Assembly: GCA_963565915.1 (NCBI GenBank)
Contig: OY751486.1
Span: 3,472,001 to 3,536,000, forward strand
Origin: Entoloma clypeatum
Lineage: Eukaryota; Basidiomycota; Agaricomycetes; Agaricales; Entolomataceae
Length of the DNA: 64,000 nucleotides
Direction of reading: 5' to 3'
Of the stretch, positions 43,076 through 52,877 are shown in pieces (position 1 is the first letter of the stretch; every line of letters starts with the position of its first letter). The translations under genes were made by a program, and so were the position numbers. Under the pieces are notes generated by a model. It worked only from the letters and a program-made list of their open reading frames with translations, did not search any database and was not told where the DNA came from.

Positions 43076-45396
43076 TACATCATTAATTACAGGTCTACTG
43101 GGTGATATATCACTCACGATATATCACCCTCAGTGTAATACATCACAGCTCCCCTGAGGCTCGGCCCATGCAACAGAGTCAGTAGGCCTAATATAGTGCA
43201 CCATGGCCACGCTTGTGCCCCATTCCATTTTTAATTCGTCGGCATAGTTATTTTTATTCCTTCCTGATGCCGGTTCTTGCACTCCCTGTGCGCCTGCCGC
43301 CGCTCTTGCATCTCAGGTGCCGTTTTCCGCGCACCTCCTGGCATTCCTGTGTTCCCTCGGCCATTCCCCGCACATTCTACCATCCCCATGGGCCCCGCAT
43401 CCACCACTCCCCGCGACGTACGCCCCTGACCTCGTCAGGGGTAGGGATAATGGGGTTGTGGGCCCTCAGTGGGCCCCCCTCCATGCTGTTGCAGACCTCC
43501 TGGCACACCTTCCCCTCTCTGGCCACTGCTTTCGCCTCCTGTGCCATTTGGTGGACGGGTAGGTGGCAGCAGTGGGCAGGTTTGGGGTCGTGGACAGTGG
43601 GGTTGTGGACAGTCAGTGGGGTTGTGGACACTGGGGCCGTGGACGTCTCGTCTTGTCTCTCGTCTCATCCCATCCTATCACAGCTCTTGTCCCCGTCTGG
43701 TCGGGTCCCTCATCCCGTCCTGTCTCTCATGCCATCGCGTCCAGTTCCCATCGTATCCCGTCCCTCCCGTTGCATCTGTCATCCCATCCTGTCGCATCTG
43801 TCATCCCATCCCATCCAGCCCCCATCCTGTCTCATCCCCCATCACTCGCCTTGTCCCATCTGGCTTGTCTTGTCTCAGCCTCACTTTCGCGTCCTGGCTG
43901 GATGCAGGCGTTGGCGGAGGGATGTGGCCGGCGACATCTGTTCCATCTCTGGCTGATGGCTCCATTGGCCAGTGTTAACACCGTGGATGGTGTTGATGGC
44001 ATGGCTTGGTGTGGGTGTTGAGGGTGGGCGACGTACAGTGACACATGTGGAAAGTTGAACTTTCCATCATGTGACTACAATATCCGCATCATTCGAGGCT
44101 CGGGAAAAACACAGATTACCTTACAATGTGCCATCCTCTTGATAGTTCTTTTAGATATTACAAAAATATATAATGTGTAGGACATTACTTCGAATGAGAT
44201 ACTTGCAAAAGGCCAGACCTTAAAAATGAAAAGGTCAGATGACAGGTGCAAGAAATAGCCCAAATCTCGACTTAAACTTACAAAATACATAAGTGCTACT
44301 ACAGTTGTCCTCACTCCCTGTTTTCCACACTTACCCAATTCCTCTTGGGTCTTTTCCTGTCAATAGATATACATTATAACCTTCATTTCAGACCCTCCCA
44401 ACATTTATCTAGTGGCCAGTACTGGTGCTAGGTAGAAATGCGCTTTTTTGACATCCTCCTAATATCTAGCTTATTTCTACCTGATGTACACACCCCAGAT
44501 ATTGTACTACTGACGCTTGGAGGCCTATATACATATGGTTACCTCTGGGAACACCTGCCCTGACAATCCTAGGTCATCCAACTATGTGTAGATACCCATA
44601 CTCATACAAGCCCATTTCTGCTAATTACACTTGGTTTCTCCAATGCTATACCCCCCCCCACATGTGTCTCTAGACCATAGTATATAATACAATGAAGTGG
44701 GGAAAAATGCGATGGGGTGGGGACCTCAGAATCCCATGAGGGGGTATGTGCTCCTCCTTCTCCCCTCACTTTTTATTCGCTTTTTTGCTTATATCATCAC
44801 TTCCAGGCCAAGGGGGAGTCTCAAAATGTATTATATTACACCATACTACATTTTGAAAGCTATGTACAAGTATCTACAACATTATATAAGATGTTAGATA
44901 AGGGAGGGGGAGGTGGTAGTTCAGTATTATGTACAGGGAGGCCCCAGGAGGGTGAGGGAGCTTACCCATAGGCCATAGCACCTCCCACAGGAGTAAGGTA
45001 TCAACTATTGAGGCCTATAATAAGTGGGAGGCATGAGGGAATGAAGGTGGGGAGGTAGGAGGAGGTTTTGATATGTGATAGGAGCGTGGGAGAGGCTGGG
45101 AACACTATTTGAGAGACAAGGGTCTGACTATTGATGGTGGGCATGCATTTGATGCCGTGGAATTCCAAACCGTCAAATATCGGCATCAACAAATCTGATG
45201 GCTGTGCCAACCAAATTGGGAAAAAGCGGGCACGAGTGCACGGACCAGGTAGTGGCGAAGTGAATGATGGGGGCACGGTGTACGGCTGTGCTGGTATTGG
45301 TAAGCTTGATGACAATCCATGTGGCCAGCAGATCAGCCAGATCTGTGATACATCACCCATGATGTATCACCTGGTAGACCTGTAATTAATGATGTA
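43076..45396. mobile_element. 2.3-kb non-coding element with about 23-bp terminal inverted repeats
   Basis: TACATCATTAATTACAGGTC (43076 on) is matched in inverted form by sequence ending at 45396, and the match goes on through TAC..GGTGATAYATCA with few differences. If the outer TA is a target duplication, the TIR begins CATCATTAATTACAGG. Next to each TIR is a palindrome: GGTGATATATC/GATATATCACC on the left, GTGATACATCA/TGATGTATCAC on the right. Inside are a pyrimidine-rich degenerate minisatellite and a repeat segment shared with 50.6-51.4 kb. No transposase frame is seen, so it looks non-autonomous (Tc1/mariner-like or other). Confidence 0.6.
43660..43865. repeat. Degenerate CATCC/GTCC minisatellite
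   Basis: Repeated words such as TCATCCCATCC, CATCCTGTC and GTCTCATCC fill about 200 bp. Overlapping open frames here are products of the low complexity and are not genes. Confidence 0.6.
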
Positions 45397-46065
45397 GATG
45401 TACTATCGTCAACCAGTAGTTCATGTCCACCACTGGTTCGCGTTGGCTCAATATCTCAGGTATCCCTCCACCGGTCCTCTTGGATTTTGACCTAGTCTTA
45501 TATACCTATGACGGAGTACATTCCGTTGATAATATATTCCAAAGTTTGAGGATGAGAAGTCAGCCCATTTTGGTGGGTTGTCACGCCCACCAGCCTGCCA
45601 CATCGGACTTCAAGTGATCTGTTATTACATTATCATCCAAGTTCGCCTCAGGCGACGTGAAGGTGTCAACTGAAAGGGGAAGAACGATCAACGCAATCAG
45701 CTGGGTGTCAATTCTGCCAGGGGTCACATTGTGACAACGCGAACCACTGGTGGACCACCTGATCTTCCCACAACTTAAGCCAAATATGCCTTGTTGATCC
45801 GGTGCCTCAACAAGGCAAAACTGCCTTGAAAGCACTAAATGCCTGACACCAGCGTTAAATCATTGCTTAATTCTGAGCCTCCAGCCATAATTCTCTAAGT
45901 CCCTCACCACCGGTGTTTGTTTGTCATCACCTTTGTTTGGCAACCTCCCATCAATGTTGCTCCTCTCCATCAACGACCCTCCCACGCCCGCCAAAGCATC
46001 TCCAAGACCCTTCCCTGCCATCAACAGTGTTAAAGAGAATGGGGGAACAAGAAGAAAGAACCACT
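45397..46065. other. Non-coding DNA between the TIR element and element C
   Basis: No gene is recognised. A 19-bp inverted pair (45427-45445 and 45735-45753, 18 matches) is the only structure noted. Confidence 0.4.
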
Positions 46066-46164
46066 CGGACGGTATTTTCAACCAATGCATCACATGACGC
46101 AGTTCACGCGCACCGACCACCTAGGTCCTTAGGCCTCATGGGTTTGGCCCTAAGGGGGAAATAC

Positions 46165-46629
46165 TGTTACATTCTGATCAATTCCGACGATTTCTGACCA
46201 ATCCCGACACCTCCGACACCTCCGACATTTTGACTAATACTTATTATGCATACTTACTGTTATGAATCTCGTTACTATGTACATTACTTACATCCAACCA
46301 TTTTACTTATGTTAAGAATCTCCGACAGCCACTCGTTATCCGACTCCGACGAAGCCACACATCCTCTGACATAGTATTTAAACTTATGTAGAATCGTGTA
46401 TTAGCTTCAGTTTGAATATCAACTTAGATTCAACATCTTACCTCCCGTCCTCTTTCCGACTCTTAACTTGAGTCCGACCTCCGATCCTCCGAAATAAGGA
46501 CACCGACGTATTAGTGAGGGCGCAACACACAAGTTGAAGCCAAGTCCTTGCCCCTACGTCGCACACGCTCCGACCACCCTCCGACGTGTCTGACGTAGCT
46601 CCGACGTTTTTGTCGATCAGTTCTTAACA
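46165..46629 (+). repeat. LTR of element C (465 bp)
   Basis: Starts TGTTA and ends TAACA, with a purine tract just before it. It contains TATTTAAA (46376-46383) and, about 30 bp on, CAGTTTGAATAT (46408-46419). Confidence 0.85.
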
Positions 46630-46631
46630 GT

Positions 46632-46643
46632 ATATTCAAACTG
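46632..46643 (+). promoter_or_regulatory. Self-complementary primer-binding site of element C
   Basis: ATATTCAAACTG is the exact reverse complement of 46408-46419 in the adjoining LTR: 12 nt, two bases after the LTR end, as in elements A and B. Confidence 0.75.
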
Positions 46644-46675
46644 CCACTCGCTTATCCGTATTTCAAATTCCAGTT

Positions 46676-47887
46676 ATGGCAGCCCACACCACTCAGAACT
46701 CCCACGCAGCAGCAGCCGTGGCAGAAGCTTCAAACCTGCAGGACACCAGGGCGTCATTTCTACATATGTTCCAAGATCTTTCCGCAGAACCCAAACCTGA
46801 CCCCATATCTCCGACACCACGTCTCCGAACACCTCAGACATCGGGACCTCTGATCCCTGAAGGATCCCATCATTCCCACAAATCTCCGACTTCTCCTTTC
46901 GATGACAACAATCCTTTCTGTCGCGAGCAAACTCCAAACCTCGCCGAAGCAATTATGCTTATGACACAGGAGCTCCGACGTAGAGAGACTCTGAAGACTC
47001 CGAAAAAGAAGTCGAAGGAACCCAACACTTTTGATCGTTCCGACTCTCGGAAACTCACCAGTTTCCTCGCACAATGCACACTATATTTCCGAAACAACCC
47101 CGCCTTTGACGACAATGATAACAAAGTCAGTTTCGCTCTGTCGTACCTCTGAGGAACCGCACTCAAATGGTTTGAGCCCACCCTCTTGGGAGAGTTCGAC
47201 GACGACTCTGTCTGGTTGGACGACTGGTCCGCCTTTGTGCACATCCTCCGATCTGAATTCGGACCTATCGATCCGACCGGAGAAGCAGAGGATAGCCTGG
47301 ATCACCTTCGGATGTGCGACAATCAGAAGATCCTATGTTACAACGTGGACTTCAAACATCTTTCTGCTCGCACGCAGTGGGATGATGGCGCGCTCCGATA
47401 TCGGTACTATACCGGTTTAGCGGAATGCATCAAGGACGTTTTGGGGACTTTTCCCAAACCAAAGACTCTCGCCGAGTTGAAAGTAATGGCCCATAACATT
47501 GATGCTCGCTACTGGGAACGTCAACGCGAGAAATCGTGCTCCTCCGACAAATCTACTCCGAAGTCCGACAAATCTGACAAAAAACAGACCCCTGCTTCAT
47601 CATCCTCCTCCAACAACAACTCCTCATCATCTAAACCCAACTCGCAACAACAAAAATTGTCATCCACCTCCCCGAAATCCGCCCTCTCCAACAAACTTGG
47701 CAAAGACGGGAAATTAACTCCCCAAGAACACCAACGACAATTTGACAATAATTTATGCATGTTTTGCGGCAACGTGGGTCATTGGGCATCCGACTGCTCA
47801 AAGAAGTCGTCTTCTAATGCCAAAGCAAAGGCCTGCGCGGCCCAAGCTGAGGACAAATTGGAGAAGACGACTGAGTCAAAAAAATAG
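46676..47887 (+). pseudogene. Gag of element C, one in-frame TGA
   Basis: From ATG 46676 (MAAHTTQNSHAAAAVAEASN) the protein parallels gag B: NLAEAIMLMTQELRRRE, FDRSDSRKLTSFLAQCTLYF, FALSYL then TGA at 47150, then GTALKWFEP, EFGPIDPTGEAEDSLDHL, YYTGLAECIKDVL, a Ser/Asn-rich region and the knuckle CMFCGNVGHWASDC. The TGA replaces the Arg of SYFRGTALEFF in B. The end is ESKK and TAG at 47885, preceded by seven A (47878-47884), the frameshift signal shared with B. Confidence 0.88.
47878..47884 (+). promoter_or_regulatory. -1 frameshift site A AAA AAA at the gag-pol junction of element C
   Basis: GAG TCA AAA AAA TAG, the same as in element B although the flanking genes have diverged. The -1 frame is open into the protease (LIDSGSTHCFADTRF). 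Confidence 0.7.
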
Positions 47888-50608
47888 TAAGCAGTCCTCA
47901 GATTCCAGCACGTACTGGGGATTGCGTTGACTCCTTTCGTGCACCTTTGGAAACCCTCCGACTCAATGTGTCCGCTCTCTCAAATCTGAACTCTCTATGT
48001 ATTGATTTGATATCTCCGACCTTTTCCGATTCTCTTCCGATAAAGACTCTTATTGATTCTGGTTCTACACATTGCTTCGCAGATACCAGATTTATTTCTT
48101 CTTTAAACTTATCTCTGACTCCGATTCCTTCACCTATGGTTTTGAAACTTTTTGACGGTTCTTCAAATACTTATATCATGCAATCTATCGATCTTCCTCT
48201 CTGATTTCCTTCCGGTGAACTTCTGACCGTCGCATTTTACGTGACAACCCTCGATTCGTCTTGTAATTTGGTTCTAGGACACAACTGGCTCACCCGCTAC
48301 AATCCGTTGATTGACTGGGTATTGGGCAGTATCTTATTCCGTTCTATGTTATCCGACACTCCGAGTCCGACTCCGACGTCAACTGCTGAGGCAGCTCCGC
48401 CACCTCTGCAGTGTCCGCCCTCTCCGATGGGCACCTCCGATCCGCTCACTCCGAACACCTCCAACCCGCCACAGATTACCATGGTCAATGCAGCCGCATA
48501 TCTCCATGCTTGTAAAGCTCCTGGGGCATATGCTTTCCGCATTCACCTCTCCGACATCTCCGCCAATTCCACATCTGTCTCCGACAACGCTCCTGATCTC
48601 TCTGGCATACCCGAGGAATACCACGATTTTGCTGATGTATTCAGTAAGAAAAAAGCCGACACCCTTGCACCCCACCGACCGTACGACCTCAAGATCAATT
48701 TGGAGGAAGGTACTTCCCCTCCAATTGGTCCGATGTACTCACTCTCGCAATCCGAACTTGGATCCCTCTGAGACTTCATTGACGAGCATCTCAATATCGG
48801 TTTCATCAAACCTTCTAGTTCACCTCACGGCGCTCCGATCCTCTTTGTCCGAAAGAAAGATGGATCACTCCGACTATGCGTCGACTACCGAGGCCTGAAC
48901 AAAATCACAAAGAAGGACCGATACCCACTTCCGCTCATCTCCGACCTCTTAGCCACTGCTGGAAAAGCACACGTTTATACCACCATAGACCTCCGACACG
49001 CATACCACCTAGTCCGCATCGCTGAAGGTGATGAATGGAAAACTGCTTTCCGCACTCGCTATGGATCATTTGAATGGTTAGTCATGCCATTCGGATTGTC
49101 TAACGCACCTGCAGCCTTCCAACGTTTCATGAACGACATCTTCTCCGACCTTCTGGACAACTGTGTTACCGTTTATCTCAACGACATCCTGATCTACTCC
49201 GACAACCCCGAGGAACACAAAAAACATGTCCGAGAAGTCCTCCGACGACTCCGACAACATGGTCTTTACGCCCGCGCCGACAAGTGCGACTTCTCTGCTG
49301 AAACTGTAGAATATCTTGGATTTATCCTTTCTCCTGACGGACTCAAAATGTCAGAAACAAAAGTCAAGATTATTCAGGATTGGCCTGAACCGCGCAGAGT
49401 GAAGGATGTCCAGTCCTTTGTAGGTTTTGCAAACTTTTACCGACGTTTCATTCCATTCTATTCCAACATCACTATTCCACTCACTCGTTTAACCAGGAAA
49501 CATGCCACTTGGCTGTTCTCTGACAATGCTCAAACTGCTTTTAATGACCTGAAAAAGGCATTTACCACTGCTCCGATCCTGACACACTGGATCCCCGACT
49601 CTCCAATAATTGTCGAAACCGACGCATCTGACTATGCCCTAGCGGCTATTTTGTCGATCGTCACCTCCGACAATGAAGTCCACCCCGTCGCATTCCATTC
49701 CCGCACCTTTACGCACGATAAGGAACTTCTTGCCATCTACGAAGCGTTTAAAATTTGGTGCCATTACCTCGAAGGCTCCGGTACTCCGATTGACATCGTT
49801 ACCGACCACAAAAATCTCGAGCATTTTGCCACCACCAAAGTTCTTTCACGCCGATAAGTCCGATGGTTGGAATACCTTTCTCAGTTCAACCTCGTCATCC
49901 GATTCCGCCCCGGCCGATTGGGAACTAAACCTGACTCTCTAACTAGACGTTGGGATGTCTACCCTAAAGGGGGAAATAGCGACTACGTCGACATCAATCC
50001 GACCAACCTCCGACCAGTCTTTTTGCAAGAACAGCTCTCCGCTTCAGTTTGCGCGACTCAACTCCTTGAGCCTGTCCTCCGTGCAACCATTATCATGGAC
50101 ACAGAAAAGCTTCACCACGACATACTCACCACACTCCCTTCCGACACTCTTTACGACACTCTTTCTAAAGATCCTAAACCCCGCTGGTCTCTTGACCCCA
50201 ATGGTTTCCTCCGACATGACGATCGGATATATGTTCCCGACTCCGACGACCTCTGACTCCGAGTCCTACAGCACAAGCACAATCATATGCTTGCTGGACA
50301 CCCAGGTCAGAACAAGACACTCAGTCTCATTCAGCGCGATTACACCTGGCCTGGAATTCGAGATTTCGTCAAACACTATTGCAAGTCATGTACCACTCGC
50401 ATGTGATCGAAGCCACAAAGACACAAGCCTTACAGCCTACTCAAACAGCTCCCGATCCCCGAACGTCCTTGGAATTCTATCTCAATGGATTTCATCGAGA
50501 CCCTTCCGACCTCCAACAACTTTGACTCCATCCTCGTTATCGTTGACCGATTGACGAAGCAAAGTATCTTCATTCCGACAACCATTCACTGCACGTCCAA
50601 AGACCTTG
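47885..50608 (+). pseudogene. Pol of element C, truncated in integrase, multiple stops, mutated RT active site
   Basis: Read in the -1 frame after gag: protease LIDSGSTHCFADTRF, VVLGHNWLTRYN-like segment, [31 protein letters not shown], RNase [14 protein letters not shown], integrase head HNHMLAGHPGQNKT, core SMDFIETLP, ending at HCTSKDLA. Stops in the frame: TGA 48202, 48769, 50254 and 50404, TAA 49855; the TGA codons fall at Arg positions of pol B where comparable. The catalytic box is YLNDIL in place of YLDDIL (codon 49180-49182, AAC). RNase H lacks about eight residues after SRTFT. After 50608 the sequence changes to an unrelated repeat. Clearly dead. Confidence 0.9.
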
Positions 50609-51360
50609 CCGTGGATCCCCCTCGGGTCTTTTGTGTTGGGTAGATATACACCAAAGACACCCTTTACAGGTGTCTATATATTTATCTACCATGAGATACT
50701 AATGCTAGGTGGGGAATATGTGTTTTTGATGTGCACCTCATCTTCCACACCTTTCCACCTAATCAAAGCATCGCACACCTCGTACTACTGATGCTTGGAG
50801 ACCTATTAGTACTATAGAATGGTTGTATATAGGTGCCCTGACCATGCTGAGGGGTTAAGATGGTGATCTATACCTAGGGTAAGTACATACATTTTCGCTC
50901 TTTTCACCATCTTCCACCCTTCCTGGGGTGGCTACATACCTTCCCCCATCCACTAATATACTATGTGATGGACCTACAGGTGGCAGCTTGGGGTGGGGAC
51001 ACCAGTACCTAGAGGGGAGGTATGTGCTTCTCCCCATTCCTCAGTTTCTGACCGCTTTTTAGCTTATTTAATCAGAGTATACCTCAAGGGAATCATTGGT
51101 AATAAGTCTTGGTATATTATACTGTGTATTAGAAGTAGTATACATGTATCTAACTCATAATATGTGTATACAGGTAAGGGGAAGGGGGTGGTGTTGATGT
51201 TATGTGTATGTAGGGAGACTATGTATACCACCTACAGTGTACACATACTCACAGGTGGGAGGGGAGAAGACCTTGAAGGCATAGGAGGCATGGGGAAGGT
51301 GGAGGGGAGGTGAGGTGACGAGGGACAGAGGGTTCTGATGCGAGGGAGGGGCGTGGGAAT
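50609..51360 (+). repeat. Diverged second copy of the internal repeat of the TIR element
   Basis: Words in the same order as at 44430-45080: GTACTACTGAYGCTTGGAG, a GGTGGGGAC block followed by GGTATGTGCT and CGCTTTTT, and the right part GGGAGGCAT/GGAGGCATG with GGGGAGGT and GGAGCGTGGGA/GGGGCGTGGGA. No coding frame is seen. The copy begins at the break of element C and ends at the Copia LTR. Confidence 0.55.
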
Positions 51361-51669
51361 TGTTGAAACTTTTCCCATCACATAGATTAGATTAGATTAG
51401 ATTACATCACATGACCTTTACACATCTTCATTACATACTTGTTTGGTTGGTACAAACAGTAGTACGGTATATAAGACCAGGAACTGTCAATATCAACAAG
51501 TTGTCTCTTGACTCTTAACCAGCTCCATCGCTCTCACCAGCCTCAACCGCTCTCACTAGCCTTACCCCCTCCAAACCATGTAAGTGACCATAGCGGTATC
51601 GTAGAGTACTTCCACTGTAGCTATGTTGCTCAGTACACCTGTGGCTAGCGCCCAGGTGGAACTTCAACA
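51361..51669 (+). repeat. Copia LTR, plus orientation (5' LTR of the left plus copy)
   Basis: 309 bp, TGTTGAA ... TTCAACA. It carries a short (GATTA)n run and TATATAAG. Near-copies are 52492-52801 (inverted) and 59209-59515. Confidence 0.93.
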
Positions 51670-51683
51670 GGTTATGGGCCCCG
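51670..51683 (+). promoter_or_regulatory. Copia primer-binding site resembling the initiator tRNA-Met anticodon region
   Basis: GGTTATGGGCCCC directly after the LTR resembles the complement of the anticodon stem-loop of initiator tRNA-Met (GGTTATGAGCCC), the half-tRNA priming known for Drosophila copia. One mismatch is present. Confidence 0.6.
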
Positions 51684-52032
51684 GATAGCAGAGGGACTTG
51701 GGAAACGCTGGCAACAGCGAGTACCTGCCCACTCTACCCTGGTTGGCAAAGAACCGATCGAAAGATCTAGGTTCTGAGTCTTACTTCTTCACATATGAAC
51801 CTGGGAACGTCATTACGACAAGTACCTGTCATGAGACGTCCCTAAGGGGATTGACCTAGTACACTCCATGTGGAAACATTGATCGCACCTTATACGTTTC
51901 TGACATATAAAGGGTTTTCCCGTGACCGCTATTCCTAAAGGGAATATGTCATAAGGAATCATTTAAATTGTTTTCTTGAATCATATTCATAACACATCAC
52001 TGATTGGGAACCCTTTATTAGATTCATCTACA

Positions 52033-52491
52033 ATGTCTACCTCTCGTTCTGCCCTCGACATCATCACCGCCTTTGACGGCATCGACTACCAGAGCTGGGC
52101 CGAGAAAATGAAGTCTTACCTCCTCCATCAAGGAGTCTGGCGCATCGTCTCTGGCGACATCACTCGTCCCGTGATCGCCGACTTCACCACTACGGTCTCC
52201 ACTCCCGGTCCCACCGCCGCTGCTCCTCCTGTGCTGGTTACCACTGTTGACCAGCCTGGCTTCCGCAAGGAAGAAAAGGCCTGGATCAGGGACGACGACG
52301 TAGCTCTCGGGGCAATACACCTGAAGGTCTCTGAGGCGATCAGACGCCATATCAAGGACAGCACCTCGGCACTTAACGCGTGGAAAACGCTAAAGGATGC
52401 CTACTCCAAGGTATCCCCAGCTGTCATCTTCGGTGACTTCAAGACCGCCGCCACCTTCAAGCTGTCTGGACGCGACCCCGTCCCTGAAATT
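52033..52491 (+). pseudogene. Copia gag N-terminal fragment, cut off by an inverted LTR
   Basis: ATG 52033 begins STSRSALDIITAFDGIDYQ, then SWAEKMKSYLLHQGVWRIV, EEKAWIRDDDVALGAIHLK and LNAWKTLKDAYSKVSPAVIF, the DUF4219/UBN2-type Copia gag fold. After FKLSGRDPVPE the sequence runs into the inverted LTR at 52492. This fits insertion of a second, minus-strand Copia into the gag of this one, or recombination between them. Confidence 0.82.
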
Positions 52492-52801
52492 TGTTGAAGT
52501 TCCACCTGGGCGCTAGCCGCAAGTGTACTGAAGCAACCGGCTACAGTGGAAGTACTCTACGATACCGTTCTGACCACTTACATAGGTTGGAGAGGGTGAG
52601 GCTGGTGAGAGCGGTTGAGGCTGGTAAGAGCGATGGAGGCGGTTAAGAGTCAAGAGACAACTTGTTGATATTGACAGTTTCCTGGTCTTATATACCGTAC
52701 TACTGTTTGTACCAACCAAACAAGTATGTAATGAAGATGTGTAAAGGTCATGTGATGTAATCTAATCTAATCTAATCTACGTGATGGGAAAAGTTTCAAC
52801 A
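52492..52801 (-). repeat. Copia LTR, minus orientation (3' LTR of the minus copy)
   Basis: 310 bp, reverse complement of the 51361 LTR family. On the inner side lies CCCCCCC (GGGGGGG in element sense), the polypurine tract. Confidence 0.93.
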
Positions 52802-52877
52802 CCCCCCCATATTTAGTACATACTTCTAAATACATCTTACTTTTTCCCACATATATATATAGGTACTCTTGTTTCGC

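Larger units (their letters stand above)
46066..50608 (+). mobile_element. Ty3/Gypsy element C, permuted and truncated relic related to element B
   Basis: Sequence 46066-46164 matches the end of the internal region of the B family (TTTTCAACCAA ... GGCCCTAAGGGGGAAATAC). It is followed by one LTR (46165-46629), a self-complementary PBS, gag, slippery site and pol up to the integrase core, where it breaks at about 50608. The order 3'-internal, LTR, 5'-internal is that of a tandem or circle-derived copy. At least six in-frame nonsense codons are present. Confidence 0.85.

Noticed and set aside
43213..44021. Several overlapping long plus-strand frames (150-247 codons)
   Set aside because: All lie in a pyrimidine-rich degenerate minisatellite and have no recognisable protein features in any frame.
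45427..45753. A 19-bp inverted pair (18 matches) 290 bp apart
   Set aside because: Too short and isolated to support a mobile element; no extended terminal similarity or target duplication was found.
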